A DNA stretch of 64,000 bases, taken from Kazachstania africana CBS 2517 (Eukaryota > Ascomycota > Saccharomycetes > Saccharomycetales > Saccharomycetaceae). The notes below the pieces were generated by a model. The model did not search any database, was not told the DNA's origin, and saw nothing but the letters and a program-made list of their open reading frames with translations. This document shows, one piece after another, positions 27,176 through 35,784 of the stretch; position 1 is the stretch's first letter, and each line of letters starts with the position of its first letter. The stretch is from contig NC_018940.1 in NCBI RefSeq assembly GCF_000304475.1, positions 62,001-126,000 of the forward strand, in the 5' to 3' direction. The position numbers were made by a program, and so were the translations under genes.

Positions 27176-28975
27176 TTATTTTGTTTGTAGTTTAGTATAG
27201 CCATTGACGGGACGTCTACAACAAATACATGAATTATAATTTCGTAAACTCAATGAAATTCTACAATCTTCACAAACTGCAAAGCACTTGCAAGGCCAAA
27301 AAATAATATTTCTTTGATTTGCTTTGCATACGGCACATGATAAATCATCAGCATTCTCCTCAAAAGTCGACTCACTGGAATTATTCAGCTTGATGGTACT
27401 GTATTTTGACCTAGTCAGCCTACTTTGTGATTGTAAGTGTTTTGAAAATATTTCTCTAGTCGATAGATACCAATCCAAATTCTTTTTGGAATGAAGAATA
27501 GTGGTATTTGGCGAAATTAAATCCAATGCGTTCATTATGTAAAGGCTATCATCCTGTGATATATCATCCAAATCTGAATCATAGTCATCATCATCTATAT
27601 TTTCTTCTTCGTTGAAATCAGGTAGATAATTAAAATCATTGTCATCATCATCGTCATTAGACAATATAGTATCGTTTATTTCAGTCATGTACGCTTTTTC
27701 GTCAATATCAACCTGGGTATCATCAGAAAATGTCGCCTCATTACCTAACTGATTAGGATTGGCGATGCACTTTTTCAAAAACTTAATAAACTTAGTCAAC
27801 AGAGACGTATTGTTGTGCACTCCATTTCCCCATTCCGCTATAATTGTTTCTTCGTCCATAATTTCTTCATCTCCTTCTATGTTGAAGTTCAAATAAGAAG
27901 ATATTGTGAATAGTTTGTTTATTTCAAGTGGCACGTTAACATACGGGAATTCGTTATTTAAATTTTTATCTTTATTATCAGTTCCCAGATACAATAAAAT
28001 TGCTAGTTTGTTAATAATAGTTGAAAAATCCTCATCTCCGTTAAAGTTTAGATGTTTTGACCAGTTATTCATGAAGGAATAGAATTTCAAATCTTGTAAA
28101 TTTTGTAGTTTGAAGGCCGTTGGATTAAATCTGACAGCACACGCAAGTAAATAGCAAGTAAATGAGGCAATGACGATGAACAGTGAGAATAGTTTGGGGA
28201 AATGCCTGAAAATTATTGAAATTGGGATAGAAAAGAAGCCATTTTTAGACATTCTGTACATTAGAAACCCTAAATAAGTCATATTCAGACATGTACTCAT
28301 TAATAATCTTGATTTTCTAGTATTGAACATCTCCACGAAGTGAATAATGATACGACTTGCGATCGCTACCATACAATCAGCTAAGAGCTCTGGAGAGTTT
28401 GTAATATTAACTTTCATAGTCTTCAAAATGTAGAACTGTAAGGATAACTCAAAAATGGAGTAGTCTGATCCTTCCAATGGTATCTGATTCGATGATATGG
28501 CTACTACAGTTTCCACAATGTAAGATAACGTGAAAACAATGAATAAACGGTGTGGGTAAGAAAGTAAGTTAGAGTTTAGCAATGGTTGAAATAAGATAAT
28601 CGATAATAGTAAGGTTACGGAGAAATGTAAAACAAATCGCAGCCTGCTCGGAAGAATTGTTGTATTGTTGGTATTACTTCTTCTAGACCTAATTGAAGAC
28701 AACAGAACAAATCTATTCAATAAAATGGAGGTGATGAAACATATAACGCCATAGCTGCTAAAGAAGAAACCGATTGTATTTAAAATCCATCTTTGACCTA
28801 TAAAAAACTCATCAGTATTGGACTGTTCCCAGAATTGCAGTTTCACCGCATCAAATAGTGCCAGTAGTAGCCTATAAGGTGTATTTATCAATTTGGCAAC
28901 GACAGACCTACCACCTAAGATATAATGAGAAGTTTGATTCAAATAGGGTAGCTTCTCTATAATTGTTGAATTCAT
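27176..28975 (-). CDS. ASI1: Asi1-type RING ubiquitin ligase of the inner nuclear membrane
   Basis: The 599-residue protein has several hydrophobic segments in its N-terminal half (about residues 70-95, 112-135, 140-160, 225-245 and 258-280). An acidic region follows (about 440-490). A RING finger sits at the C-terminus: CAVC, then WPCKCFAVCEDC and CICCRRP. The usual ring histidine is cysteine here (PCKC where many rings have PCGH). Asi1 and Asi3, with Asi2, ubiquitinate mislocalised membrane proteins and latent Stp1/Stp2 at the inner nuclear membrane. Asi1 is preferred over Asi3 by synteny with YMR119W. It is convergent with ADE17. Confidence 0.87.
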   Translation of the reverse strand: MNSTIIEKLPYLNQTSHYILGGRSVVAKLINTPYRLLLALFDAVKLQFWEQSNTDEFFIGQRWILNTIGFFFSSYGVICFITSILLNRFVLLSSIRSRRSNTNNTTILPSRLRFVLHFSVTLLLSIILFQPLLNSNLLSYPHRLFIVFTLSYIVETVVAISSNQIPLEGSDYSIFELSLQFYILKTMKVNITNSPELLADCMVAIASRIIIHFVEMFNTRKSRLLMSTCLNMTYLGFLMYRMSKNGFFSIPISIIFRHFPKLFSLFIVIASFTCYLLACAVRFNPTAFKLQNLQDLKFYSFMNNWSKHLNFNGDEDFSTIINKLAILLYLGTDNKDKNLNNEFPYVNVPLEINKLFTISSYLNFNIEGDEEIMDEETIIAEWGNGVHNNTSLLTKFIKFLKKCIANPNQLGNEATFSDDTQVDIDEKAYMTEINDTILSNDDDDDNDFNYLPDFNEEENIDDDDYDSDLDDISQDDSLYIMNALDLISPNTTILHSKKNLDWYLSTREIFSKHLQSQSRLTRSKYSTIKLNNSSESTFEENADDLSCAVCKANQRNIIFWPCKCFAVCEDCRISLSLRNYNSCICCRRPVNGYTKLQTK

Positions 28976-29304
28976 GGAAAAATGGTGGAATGGAAGATAG
29001 TGATCAAATAGAATAATGAGTATGCAAGCTCTGAAGCTATTCGTGTATCTTAATATGCTCTGGGTTTAGCAAAGTTGAATTCTTGGCGTCAGTGAAGTGA
29101 ACTCAGCCCATCGTTGAACGCTAGGAATTTCCGCATATTTAAAAGACGACGCATATTAACGAGCAAAGACAGACATACGAACATATCAGAAACCTACATT
29201 TATATTGAAAGGCGATCGTTGATCTCTCCAGATATGTAGAATGTGATATCTAGAGGTTCAGTCTTGCCACAAGAGCTGGTCTGTGTTTTTGCTTTTGTTG
29301 GAAC

Positions 29305-29466
29305 ATGAAGAATCGTCATGAATTGCAAGAAAAGCATCTATTTGAGGACAACCAGGGTGTAAAGTTGATTTACGCATCTATGGGATTGTATAGTACTCGT
29401 TTATTTCACATAATCTTAGAGGGTACTCCGTTCTTCATCGGTCTGATCTCTTGCAAGGGTTCGTAA
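29305..29466 (+). CDS. unrecognised 53-residue small ORF
   Basis: This short ATG ORF would encode MKNRHELQEKHLFEDNQG..., then a more hydrophobic half (GLYSTRLFHIILEGTPFFIG). Its stop, TAA, is followed 12 bp later by another in-frame stop and then by a further open stretch in the same frame. The codons look protein-like, but I know no homologue. It may be a small gene, a decayed gene or chance. Confidence 0.2.
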   Translation: MKNRHELQEKHLFEDNQGVKLIYASMGLYSTRLFHIILEGTPFFIGLISCKGS

Positions 29467-29520
29467 GTAAAATGTATATAGATTAGTAGCAGGGACCATG
29501 CAATACATGTTACAAGTACA

Positions 29521-29658
29521 ATGCTTGTCCATTTTGATGAGGAATTATTTCTCTTACTGATAATCAGATTCTACGTTTATCCAGTCAAGAAGCCTCCGAA
29601 CTTTCGTTTGGATGAATTGACAATACTGGAGAGACGCATTGCCCTTAAAACCCAATGA
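29521..29658 (+). CDS. unrecognised 45-residue small ORF in frame with the preceding one
   Basis: The product would have a hydrophobic stretch (LFLLLIIRFYVY) followed by a basic amphipathic tail (RLDELTILERRIALKTQ). It shares its frame with 29305-29466. The same frame is open from just after the second in-frame stop, near 29479, so the two pieces could be parts of one broken gene. The TGA stop overlaps a CCAAT box likely to belong to SDH3. Confidence 0.2.
   Translation: MLVHFDEELFLLLIIRFYVYPVKKPPNFRLDELTILERRIALKTQ
29652..29656. promoter_or_regulatory. CCAAT box before SDH3/SHH3
   Basis: CCAATGA lies about 130 bp upstream of the ATG. Hap2/3/4/5 bind CCAAT at respiratory genes, including succinate dehydrogenase genes, so the site fits the gene; five bases alone are weak evidence. 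Confidence 0.4.
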
Positions 29659-29784
29659 TTAGAACAAAGTAATATAAAATTGTGAATAAGTTCTTGATTT
29701 CACGGTTTTTGCAGCTTCTATGAGAATACTACTATTATACAATCTATATTTGGACGTTTTGTCAAGAAATTCACTGAATATAAA

Positions 29785-30318
29785 ATGAATGTTATTCAAA
29801 CGTCAAAGACGCTGACTAAACGTTATTTGCCAATTGCAAATTCGCAACTACGAATACTTCCCACGCAACACAGGTTTATTGTCTACAATGAGAAGGTCAG
29901 AGCACCTAGTGAATCAAAGGAATTAGTAGGAAGAAGAAAGCAAAGGCCCATTTCGCCTCATCTAACCATCTACGAGCCTCAAATTCCCTGGGTACTGTCT
30001 GCATTACATAGAATCACTGGGATATATCTTGGCCTCATATTTTTTAGTTGTACCATACTTTTAGGTGTATCGTCAATATTTAATCTAGATATTAGTACGA
30101 AGAAGATGAAAGATTGGTACAAGAGATACATTCCAACGTATGCCAGTGTTCTAAACAGAATTTTATTGAGTTACTTCGTGAGTTTCCACTCCTTCAATGG
30201 TATAAGACACCTTGTTTGGGATACTGGCAGACAGTTAAGCAATCAAGGCGTTATAAGGACAGGCTATGTGGTCATTGGCTTATCCACTCTAGTTGGCACC
30301 TATTTGTTAAGCATTTAA
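29785..30318 (+). CDS. SHH3: succinate dehydrogenase cytochrome b subunit (Sdh3/Shh3)
   Basis: The 177-residue protein has a basic mitochondrial leader of about 40 residues. The SdhC signature RPISPHLTIYEPQIPWVLSALHRITG follows near residues 52-78, containing the Ser and Arg of the quinone site. Three membrane helices come next (about 80-100, 118-138 and 155-175), with the haem-ligand region HSFNGIRHLVWDTG. It anchors complex II in the inner membrane. S. cerevisiae SDH3 and SHH3 are WGD duplicates; this is the SHH3 (YMR118C) position, but it could be the only or functional Sdh3 here. I cannot separate these possibilities from one window. Confidence 0.85.
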   Translation: MNVIQTSKTLTKRYLPIANSQLRILPTQHRFIVYNEKVRAPSESKELVGRRKQRPISPHLTIYEPQIPWVLSALHRITGIYLGLIFFSCTILLGVSSIFNLDISTKKMKDWYKRYIPTYASVLNRILLSYFVSFHSFNGIRHLVWDTGRQLSNQGVIRTGYVVIGLSTLVGTYLLSI

Positions 30319-30438
30319 TCCGTGTACATATCACACATCGCGTTTTTCATTGATGATCACACGAAAAAACTTAAGAGTTTAATAAAGATAAATAAAACAA
30401 AAGAGGCTAGGAAGGTACACAGATACAAGAGGGTAAAT

Positions 30439-31074
30439 ATGAGCAGCGAGGGGAAACTTATTGATGATCCTGCATCTCTATTGAAAGAAACTAGAGAAGC
30501 TTTCAACATTGAAGAAGATATCGAAAATTTGATCGAAATTAACAAGAAATTGAAACAAATAAAAGAAAAGTCAAACACGTTGATAAAAAATCGAAATCTG
30601 AATATAAAGAAGTTGTCCAATGATATGAATGCACATAAAGACAAGACTGATACTTTAACTATTGAATTGCAAAGAATCAGAGAGGAAAATTTTAAGATTA
30701 AGGAAAATGAAGCCAACTTAGAAATATTTGTGAATGATTTGAATAAATTAGAGTCAGAAACCACTGAATTAAGGCAAAATATCGATGATAAAGTGACTAA
30801 GCTAATCTCTGAACCAAATACGTTGGATTTTACGGCAGATCCTTCCATTCTCGATGATCCTGTTGCCAAGGCAAACTTGTTAAAATTGAAATTTTATAGG
30901 TCAATGGGGATTATAATAGACTCAGACAACAATCAAGTGCTCATTGAAAATGCTAAAAACAAGATCGATATCTTACCACTAGATGATGATTACAGTGACT
31001 TCTTCAAGACCAAATTCATTTGGGATAGAATTAAGAAATCACAGAGTCGAGAGGAAACCCTAACTCCTCCTTAG
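30439..31074 (+). CDS. SPC24: Spc24, Ndc80 kinetochore complex subunit
   Basis: The 211-residue protein starts MSSEGKLIDDPASLLKETREAF, the family opening. The long open extension upstream (to 30322) is not similar. Residues about 30-130 are a continuous coiled coil (IENLIEINKKLKQIKEKSN...). The C-terminal globular domain starts near LKLKFYRSMGIIIDSDNNQVLIENA and ends around FKTKFIWDRIKKS. Spc24 pairs with Spc25 at the inner end of the Ndc80 complex and contacts Mtw1/CENP-T receptors. Its length equals that of S. cerevisiae Spc24 within a few residues. It is tandem with SDH3 at 120 bp. Confidence 0.93.
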   Translation: MSSEGKLIDDPASLLKETREAFNIEEDIENLIEINKKLKQIKEKSNTLIKNRNLNIKKLSNDMNAHKDKTDTLTIELQRIREENFKIKENEANLEIFVNDLNKLESETTELRQNIDDKVTKLISEPNTLDFTADPSILDDPVAKANLLKLKFYRSMGIIIDSDNNQVLIENAKNKIDILPLDDDYSDFFKTKFIWDRIKKSQSREETLTPP

Positions 31075-31107
31075 GTCTTCTACCAAGCCCTTCTTTAAAA
31101 ACCCTAA
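31056..31107. promoter_or_regulatory. two Tbf1-type AACCCTAA motifs upstream of ASC1
   Basis: AACCCTAA occurs at 31056-31063 (inside the SPC24 3' end) and at 31100-31107. This is the Tbf1 core (ARCCCTAA). In S. cerevisiae Tbf1 marks snoRNA gene promoters, and the gene downstream hosts snR24. Use as a promoter element is inferred. Confidence 0.45.
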
Positions 31108-31451
31108 CAGTTACATCTTTTTTTTTTTGGACTTGGGCGACTTTCGTAATTCATGTCAAAAATGACTGGGTTTAGGAAAATTAATTATTAATGTTTGGGT
31201 TTAACAGTCAAACGAAATTGTTCTGAAAGTTTCTTAGAGAAAACGCTTTTTCCCAGCGAAAGTCTGAGAATGGTTGTTGAAAATTTTTAGACGGGACGCA
31301 CTGGAAAGTTGATGAGGATTTCGTCTGAATTTTTCAATGGTTAAAGAAGGCCTTCCAAAATTCAGTTTCATTATTCTTCTTCTCTACTTTTTTTTTCAAT
31401 CGTGTTTTTTCTTTCTATAAAAAATCAAGCAATCACTTATAGATAAACACA
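31075..31451. other. ASC1 promoter region
   Basis: This is 377 bp with long T tracts (about 31118-31128 and 31387-31396) and the second Tbf1-type motif, typical of a strongly expressed ribosomal-protein-like promoter. I saw no convincing Rap1 site. Confidence 0.5.
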
Positions 31452-32662
31452 ATGGCATCTAACGAAGTTTTAGTTTTAAGAGGTACTTTAGAAGGTCACA
31501 ACGGTTGGGTTACTTCCTTAGCCACTTCTGCTGGTCAACCAAACTTATTAGTTTCCGCTTCCAGAGATAAGACTTTAATCTCCTGGAAGTTAACTGGTGA
31601 TGACCAAAAGGTCGGTGTCCCAGTCAGATCTTTCAAGGGTCACTCTCACATCGTCCAAGATGTCACTTTAACCCCAGATGGTGCTTACGCTTTATCTGCT
31701 TCTTGGGATAAGACTTTAAGATTGTGGGAAGTCGCCACTGGTGAAACTTTCCAAAGATTCGTTGGTCACAAGTCTGATGTTATGTCTGTCGCCATTGACA
31801 GAAAGGCTTCTATGATCATCTCTGGTTCCCGTGACAAGTCCATCAAGGTCTGGACTATCAAGGGTCAATGTTTAGCCACTTTATTAGGTCACAACGACTG
31901 GGTTTCCCAAGTCAGAGTTGCTCCAAATGACAAGGACGATGACGAAACCGTCACTGTTATCTCTGCTGGTAACGACAAGATGGTTAAGGTATGTTAATTA
32001 TTTTTTTACTAACTGATACTTCAATATGAAATGTGATTCTACTATTGTTTTCATTCAAATGATGTTATCATATATTTGCTACTTCGGACAAGACTATCTA
32101 TCTTGAATGAGACATACTAATTATCACCAAGATCTCTGATGATTGAATTAATAGTAGATATTGATTATTTGGAGTGACAGATCATCCATTAAATTATTTC
32201 TTATTTTACTAACAATGAATCTTCTAATATTTCTGATAGGCCTGGAACTTAAACCAATTCCAAATCGAAGCTGATTTCGTTGGTCACAACGGTAACGTTA
32301 ACACCATCACTGCTTCCCCAGATGGTTCTTTAATTGCTTCCGCTGGTAAGGACGGTGAAATCATGTTATGGAACTTAGCTGACAAGGTCCCAATGTACAC
32401 CTTAAACGCCCAAGACGAAGTTTTCGCTTTAGCTTTCTCTCCAAACAGATACTGGTTAGCTGCTGCCACTGCTTCTGGTATCAAGGTCTTCTCCTTAGAC
32501 CCACAAGCCTTAATTGATGACTTAAGACCAGAATTTGCTGGTTACAACAAGGCTGCTGAACCACACGCTGTTTCCTTAACCTGGTCTGCTGATGGTCAAA
32601 CTTTATTCGCCGGTTACACCGATAACGTTATTAGAGTTTGGCAAGTCATGACCGCCAACTAA
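31452..32662 (+). CDS. ASC1: Asc1 (RACK1), 40S ribosome WD40 protein; gene with one intron
   Basis: Two exons, 31452-31988 and 32240-32662, join at a codon boundary to give 319 residues, the exact size of S. cerevisiae Asc1. The protein is seven WD40 blades (for example [60 protein letters not shown]). RACK1 sits on the 40S head, where it serves translation quality control and signalling scaffolding. Codons are extremely biased toward the yeast optimal set (TTA for Leu, GGT, GTC, AAG), as expected of an abundant protein. The intron carries snR24, as in S. cerevisiae, so host and guide RNA come from one transcript. Confidence 0.97.
31989..32239 (+). other. ASC1 intron
   Basis: The intron begins GTATGT (31989-31994), has the branch sequence TACTAAC at 32207-32213 and ends in TAG at 32239, 26 bp after the branch box. 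A second TACTAAC at 32007-32013 is too close to the donor to work. Removing these 251 bp restores the WD40 frame. Confidence 0.95.
32053..32148 (+). ncRNA. SNR24: snR24 (U24) C/D box snoRNA, intronic
   Basis: Within the ASC1 intron: C box ATGATGT (32059-32065), D box CTGA (32136-32139), and a terminal stem of ATTCAA (32053-32058) with TTGAAT (32143-32148). The internal strings ATATTTGCTACTTCGGA and TTATCACCAAGATCT are the conserved U24 guide regions, which direct 2'-O-methylation at neighbouring sites of 25S rRNA. The host gene, order of boxes and guides match S. cerevisiae snR24. Mature ends are approximate. Confidence 0.93.
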
Positions 32663-32818
32663 ACTGAAAATACATTGTAATATACCACATTTTATATTTG
32701 TATAAACATTTTTAGTTTCGGTCAATACCAATGAATTTTTTAATTCCGTCTCTTATGTATTCTTCAATGTAAATTAATTACTACGAATAAATATCTTTAA
32801 TACTAGTAGTATATCCTA

Positions 32819-34213
32819 TTAATTAAGTTTATCAATATCATCCACTTCTTTCAATTTTAACGCCCTTGTTTTGTCTAGCTCATCTTCAGCTTCTTTCAGC
32901 AATTCAGCAAAATTAATTTCCTTGGCAAGTTTAATGGAATCCATTAGATATCTTTCTGCTTTTAATAAAGAGCCGCCGTGAAGATCCAATATACCTTTAC
33001 CATATATAGAGAGGGCAACTGCTTGAGAAACTGCAGTATCCAGTTGATCGTCCATATGGAATCTTAACCTTTTGTTCTTTTTTGAGAAATCAATTACTGA
33101 ATCGTAGCATTGATTGGCCATTTTCAAACATTTTACCTTATTAGAGTTTAAAAATCTCAGTGCCTTTATAATCTTATCATCTTGCTTCAAAGCAGGATCA
33201 AGTTCACATCTAGATTTTATCTGGCTTAAGTCTGACTCGAATTTTTCTGCTTCAAGGTATAATAATGAACCTAGATTTGCTTGTGCCAGTAATATTTGAC
33301 CCGGAGGCATATCAGCCATCACCATCCACTCCACAGTAGTCATTTTACAACTTAACGCAGATGATATATCCTTAGAGGAAAGACAATAGGCAGTATATAG
33401 ATCTCTCGCAGTAAAGAATTCCTCTTTGAATGGTTCCCAAGCACTACTCTTTTTCTGCAAATCTAGAATCATAGATCCATCCTGTTCCATTAAAATATTA
33501 TCTGAATTGACAAAAGTTTTGAAGTCTTCATCATCCACACCAATTTCATTATCATTACTAGCTTTCATTAATCTTTTTGAAGTTCTTTCCTTTCTCTTGT
33601 CAAAGAATTCCTTCAATTCTGGTGATTTACAGAGAATTTCTTCTTGAACCAGTAATAAATGGGCCAATAGATTTCTTTTACCCAGGTCCAAATCTCTATT
33701 AAGTTCCAAAGATTTGATCAATAGTCGTAAATCTTTCCTTATCATCTCACTTCTATAAGGCTCTGGGACGTTACCTGGAGTATTCAAAGCATTGAAATAA
33801 CGATACAACAATTCAGTATAAATGTTCCTAGCGTCTTCCACTAAATCAAGTTTTTCAAGTAAATCAGCGATCTTCAATTCAATCCTTGTATAATGATCAA
33901 TCAATTTGTTATATTGCTTCTCATCCAATCTATTAAGTATCTTGATATAAACCTTCAATGCCTCACCATAATTGAAATTTGCCTTGTTACTCTCATTCCA
34001 AATCGCAGTCTTCAACAGTTCCCTTATCTCAGATGGATAACTCCCTTTAAACCATATTTTATCATATGCTGCATGATTAACATAGCAGTACAGAAACGAG
34101 CCACCTGTAGCCACTGAGACCCCAGTTAGACCCCACAGCCACTTCGAGTACGTCTTCCTTGCAAACACTGGTCTACGGATCAATGACGAAGAAAACTGTA
34201 GAAACCTATTCAT
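32819..34213 (-). CDS. MGR3: Mgr3, i-AAA protease adaptor of the mitochondrial inner membrane
   Basis: The 464-residue protein has a basic N-terminal leader (MNRFLQFSSSLIRRPVFARK). A single membrane segment follows near residues 27-45 (LWGLTGVSVATGGSFLYCYV). The remainder is helical with TPR-like repeats, such as EALKVYIKILNRLDEKQY, LVEDARNIYTELLYRYF and LLKAERYLMDSIKLAKEI. Mgr3 works with Mgr1 to deliver substrates to the Yme1 protease in the intermembrane space. S. cerevisiae has a WGD relative, YKL133C; position (YMR115W, between ASC1 and the SRAP gene) favours MGR3. It is divergent from the SRAP gene, sharing a 193-bp promoter. Confidence 0.88.
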   Translation of the reverse strand: MNRFLQFSSSLIRRPVFARKTYSKWLWGLTGVSVATGGSFLYCYVNHAAYDKIWFKGSYPSEIRELLKTAIWNESNKANFNYGEALKVYIKILNRLDEKQYNKLIDHYTRIELKIADLLEKLDLVEDARNIYTELLYRYFNALNTPGNVPEPYRSEMIRKDLRLLIKSLELNRDLDLGKRNLLAHLLLVQEEILCKSPELKEFFDKRKERTSKRLMKASNDNEIGVDDEDFKTFVNSDNILMEQDGSMILDLQKKSSAWEPFKEEFFTARDLYTAYCLSSKDISSALSCKMTTVEWMVMADMPPGQILLAQANLGSLLYLEAEKFESDLSQIKSRCELDPALKQDDKIIKALRFLNSNKVKCLKMANQCYDSVIDFSKKNKRLRFHMDDQLDTAVSQAVALSIYGKGILDLHGGSLLKAERYLMDSIKLAKEINFAELLKEAEDELDKTRALKLKEVDDIDKLN

Positions 34214-34406
34214 GAGTGATGTTCTTAAACCGTGCTTACCGCAAGATGGCAGTTTGATATTACTAAACTTTCAAGAACCTTAAAGGGAAATATTAAGCAA
34301 ACCCGAAAATCACATATAAAAGGCGATGAGATGATGAGTGAGATGCAAAAAACATACAAGCCTAGACGCTATTCGAGTGTTTAGAGTAGAGTAGAGCAGT
34401 TTAGCA

Positions 34407-35615
34407 ATGTGTGGTAGATATGCTCTGATTTATGATGGCAATGAATTGCCCATGGAGTTTGCCAGATACAATTTGGAATTTGATGAGAAAGAAAAACCAA
34501 AGGGATTCACTTTTGGTAAGAACTTCAATGTTGCCCCTACCAATACGTGTCCAGTATACCGTCCATCACATGAGAACCCTGGCGAAATGGAATTGAAGTA
34601 TATGAAATGGGGGCTTGTTCCCAGCTGGGCGAAGGATATTTCAAAGTTTAAGGGTTATAACACAATCAATTCCAAGTTAGAATCCGTACTGAAAAGTAGA
34701 GTATGGGCAGGTTGTACTAGTCACAAGAGGTGTGTCGTACCAGCTAGTGGATATTACGAGTGGAGGAAGGATAGAAAGGAAAAAATCCCCTACTATTTCA
34801 CAAGAAAGGATGATAAACTGATGTTCATCGCTGGTCTTTACGATTACAATGAAGCTGAGGACTTGTATACGTTTTCTTTAATCACTGGCAGTGCACCTAA
34901 GAATCTGAAATGGTTGCATGAAAGAATGCCATGCGTCATCGAGCCAAACACTGAGGCATGGAATCAGTGGTTAGATCCAGAAAAGACAGAATGGTCACAG
35001 TCTGAGTTGGATGGATTGCTTAGCCCTTGGTACAACGATGATTCTTATATTGTCTACCAAGTACATAAGGATGTTGGGAAAGTGAGCAATAATGGTCCAT
35101 ATTTGATAAAACCTATCTTGAAAGAGGATGCAGAAAAGGTCAAGGAGGAAAGAGAGGGTATGGGCATCCCAGAGGAGCTTGGTAAGGATACTGCTGCAAA
35201 GAAGCTAGAAGAAGAAAAGATACAGTTAATAGAAGGAGAAGAAGAAGAAGAAGAAGAAGAAGAAGAAGAAGAAGAAGAAGAAGAAGAAGAAGAAGAAGAG
35301 ATGCCTTCTGCGAAGAAGGAGGAGATCGAAGAAGAAGGTGTCTATGCCAGTGAAGAAGAAGACTTGGAACCCGAACCCAAGACTGCACACAAAAAGCCTT
35401 CTAAGAGAAAACAACCTGCTGCCAAGAGAGAAACGGGTGAGGATATCAAGCATTACAAAACCAGCAGAGGCAACGTCAGGACAGGAAAGGACAGTGGCAG
35501 AAAGCCAAGAACTCACGCACACGATGAAGGTGTTGAAGAACGTAGGGGGGGAGACATCGTTGAAAGATTAAGGGAATCTAGTAGACCCAAGAAGAAGCAA
35601 AAGGTTAATGAATGA
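34407..35615 (+). CDS. SRAP-domain protein of the HMCES/YedK family (YMR114C type)
   Basis: The 402-residue protein has the catalytic cysteine directly after the initiator Met (MCGRYAL). The other SRAP residues are present: Asn in NVAPTNTCPVYR, Glu in VVPASGYYEWRKD, and His in WLHERMPCVI. The Cys forms a thiazolidine crosslink with abasic sites in single-stranded DNA and shields them during replication. The SRAP domain fills residues 1-250. The rest is a poor-complexity tail with an uninterrupted run of about 20 glutamates (near residues 280-300) and a Lys/Arg-rich end with nuclear-localisation-like clusters. It is longer than the S. cerevisiae protein because of this tail. Confidence 0.93.
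   Translation: MCGRYALIYDGNELPMEFARYNLEFDEKEKPKGFTFGKNFNVAPTNTCPVYRPSHENPGEMELKYMKWGLVPSWAKDISKFKGYNTINSKLESVLKSRVWAGCTSHKRCVVPASGYYEWRKDRKEKIPYYFTRKDDKLMFIAGLYDYNEAEDLYTFSLITGSAPKNLKWLHERMPCVIEPNTEAWNQWLDPEKTEWSQSELDGLLSPWYNDDSYIVYQVHKDVGKVSNNGPYLIKPILKEDAEKVKEEREGMGIPEELGKDTAAKKLEEEKIQLIEGEEEEEEEEEEEEEEEEEEEEEMPSAKKEEIEEEGVYASEEEDLEPEPKTAHKKPSKRKQPAAKRETGEDIKHYKTSRGNVRTGKDSGRKPRTHAHDEGVEERRGGDIVERLRESSRPKKKQKVNE
35236..35300 (+). repeat. GAA trinucleotide microsatellite in coding sequence
   Basis: This is a run of about 20 GAA codons in the tail of the SRAP gene, ending in GAG. It is pure enough to be length-variable between strains. Confidence 0.95.
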
Positions 35616-35784
35616 AGTAGCTGCACCATTCATTTCCCCAGTTTTTACTATTCAATTCTATATATTCGTTAACAGTTTAAGTAATGCGGTTTTTTTGTCG
35701 AAAAAGATTGAAAAATTAGTTATGAGAAGCTTGATACAGAGTGATACTTCAAGATAATTGTTCTAAAGATAACTTAGAGTCATT

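Larger units (their letters stand above)
28976..29784. other. ASI1-SDH3 divergent intergenic region with possible gene relic
   Basis: This is 809 bp between divergent genes. On the plus strand, two short ATG ORFs in the same frame (29305-29466 and 29521-29658) are separated by two in-frame stops. Near SDH3 is a CCAAT box. No RNA gene was recognised. Confidence 0.5.

Noticed and set aside
32007..32013. First TACTAAC in the ASC1 intron as the real branch point
   Set aside because: It is 18 bp after the donor and more than 200 bp from the acceptor; the second box at 32207 has correct spacing.
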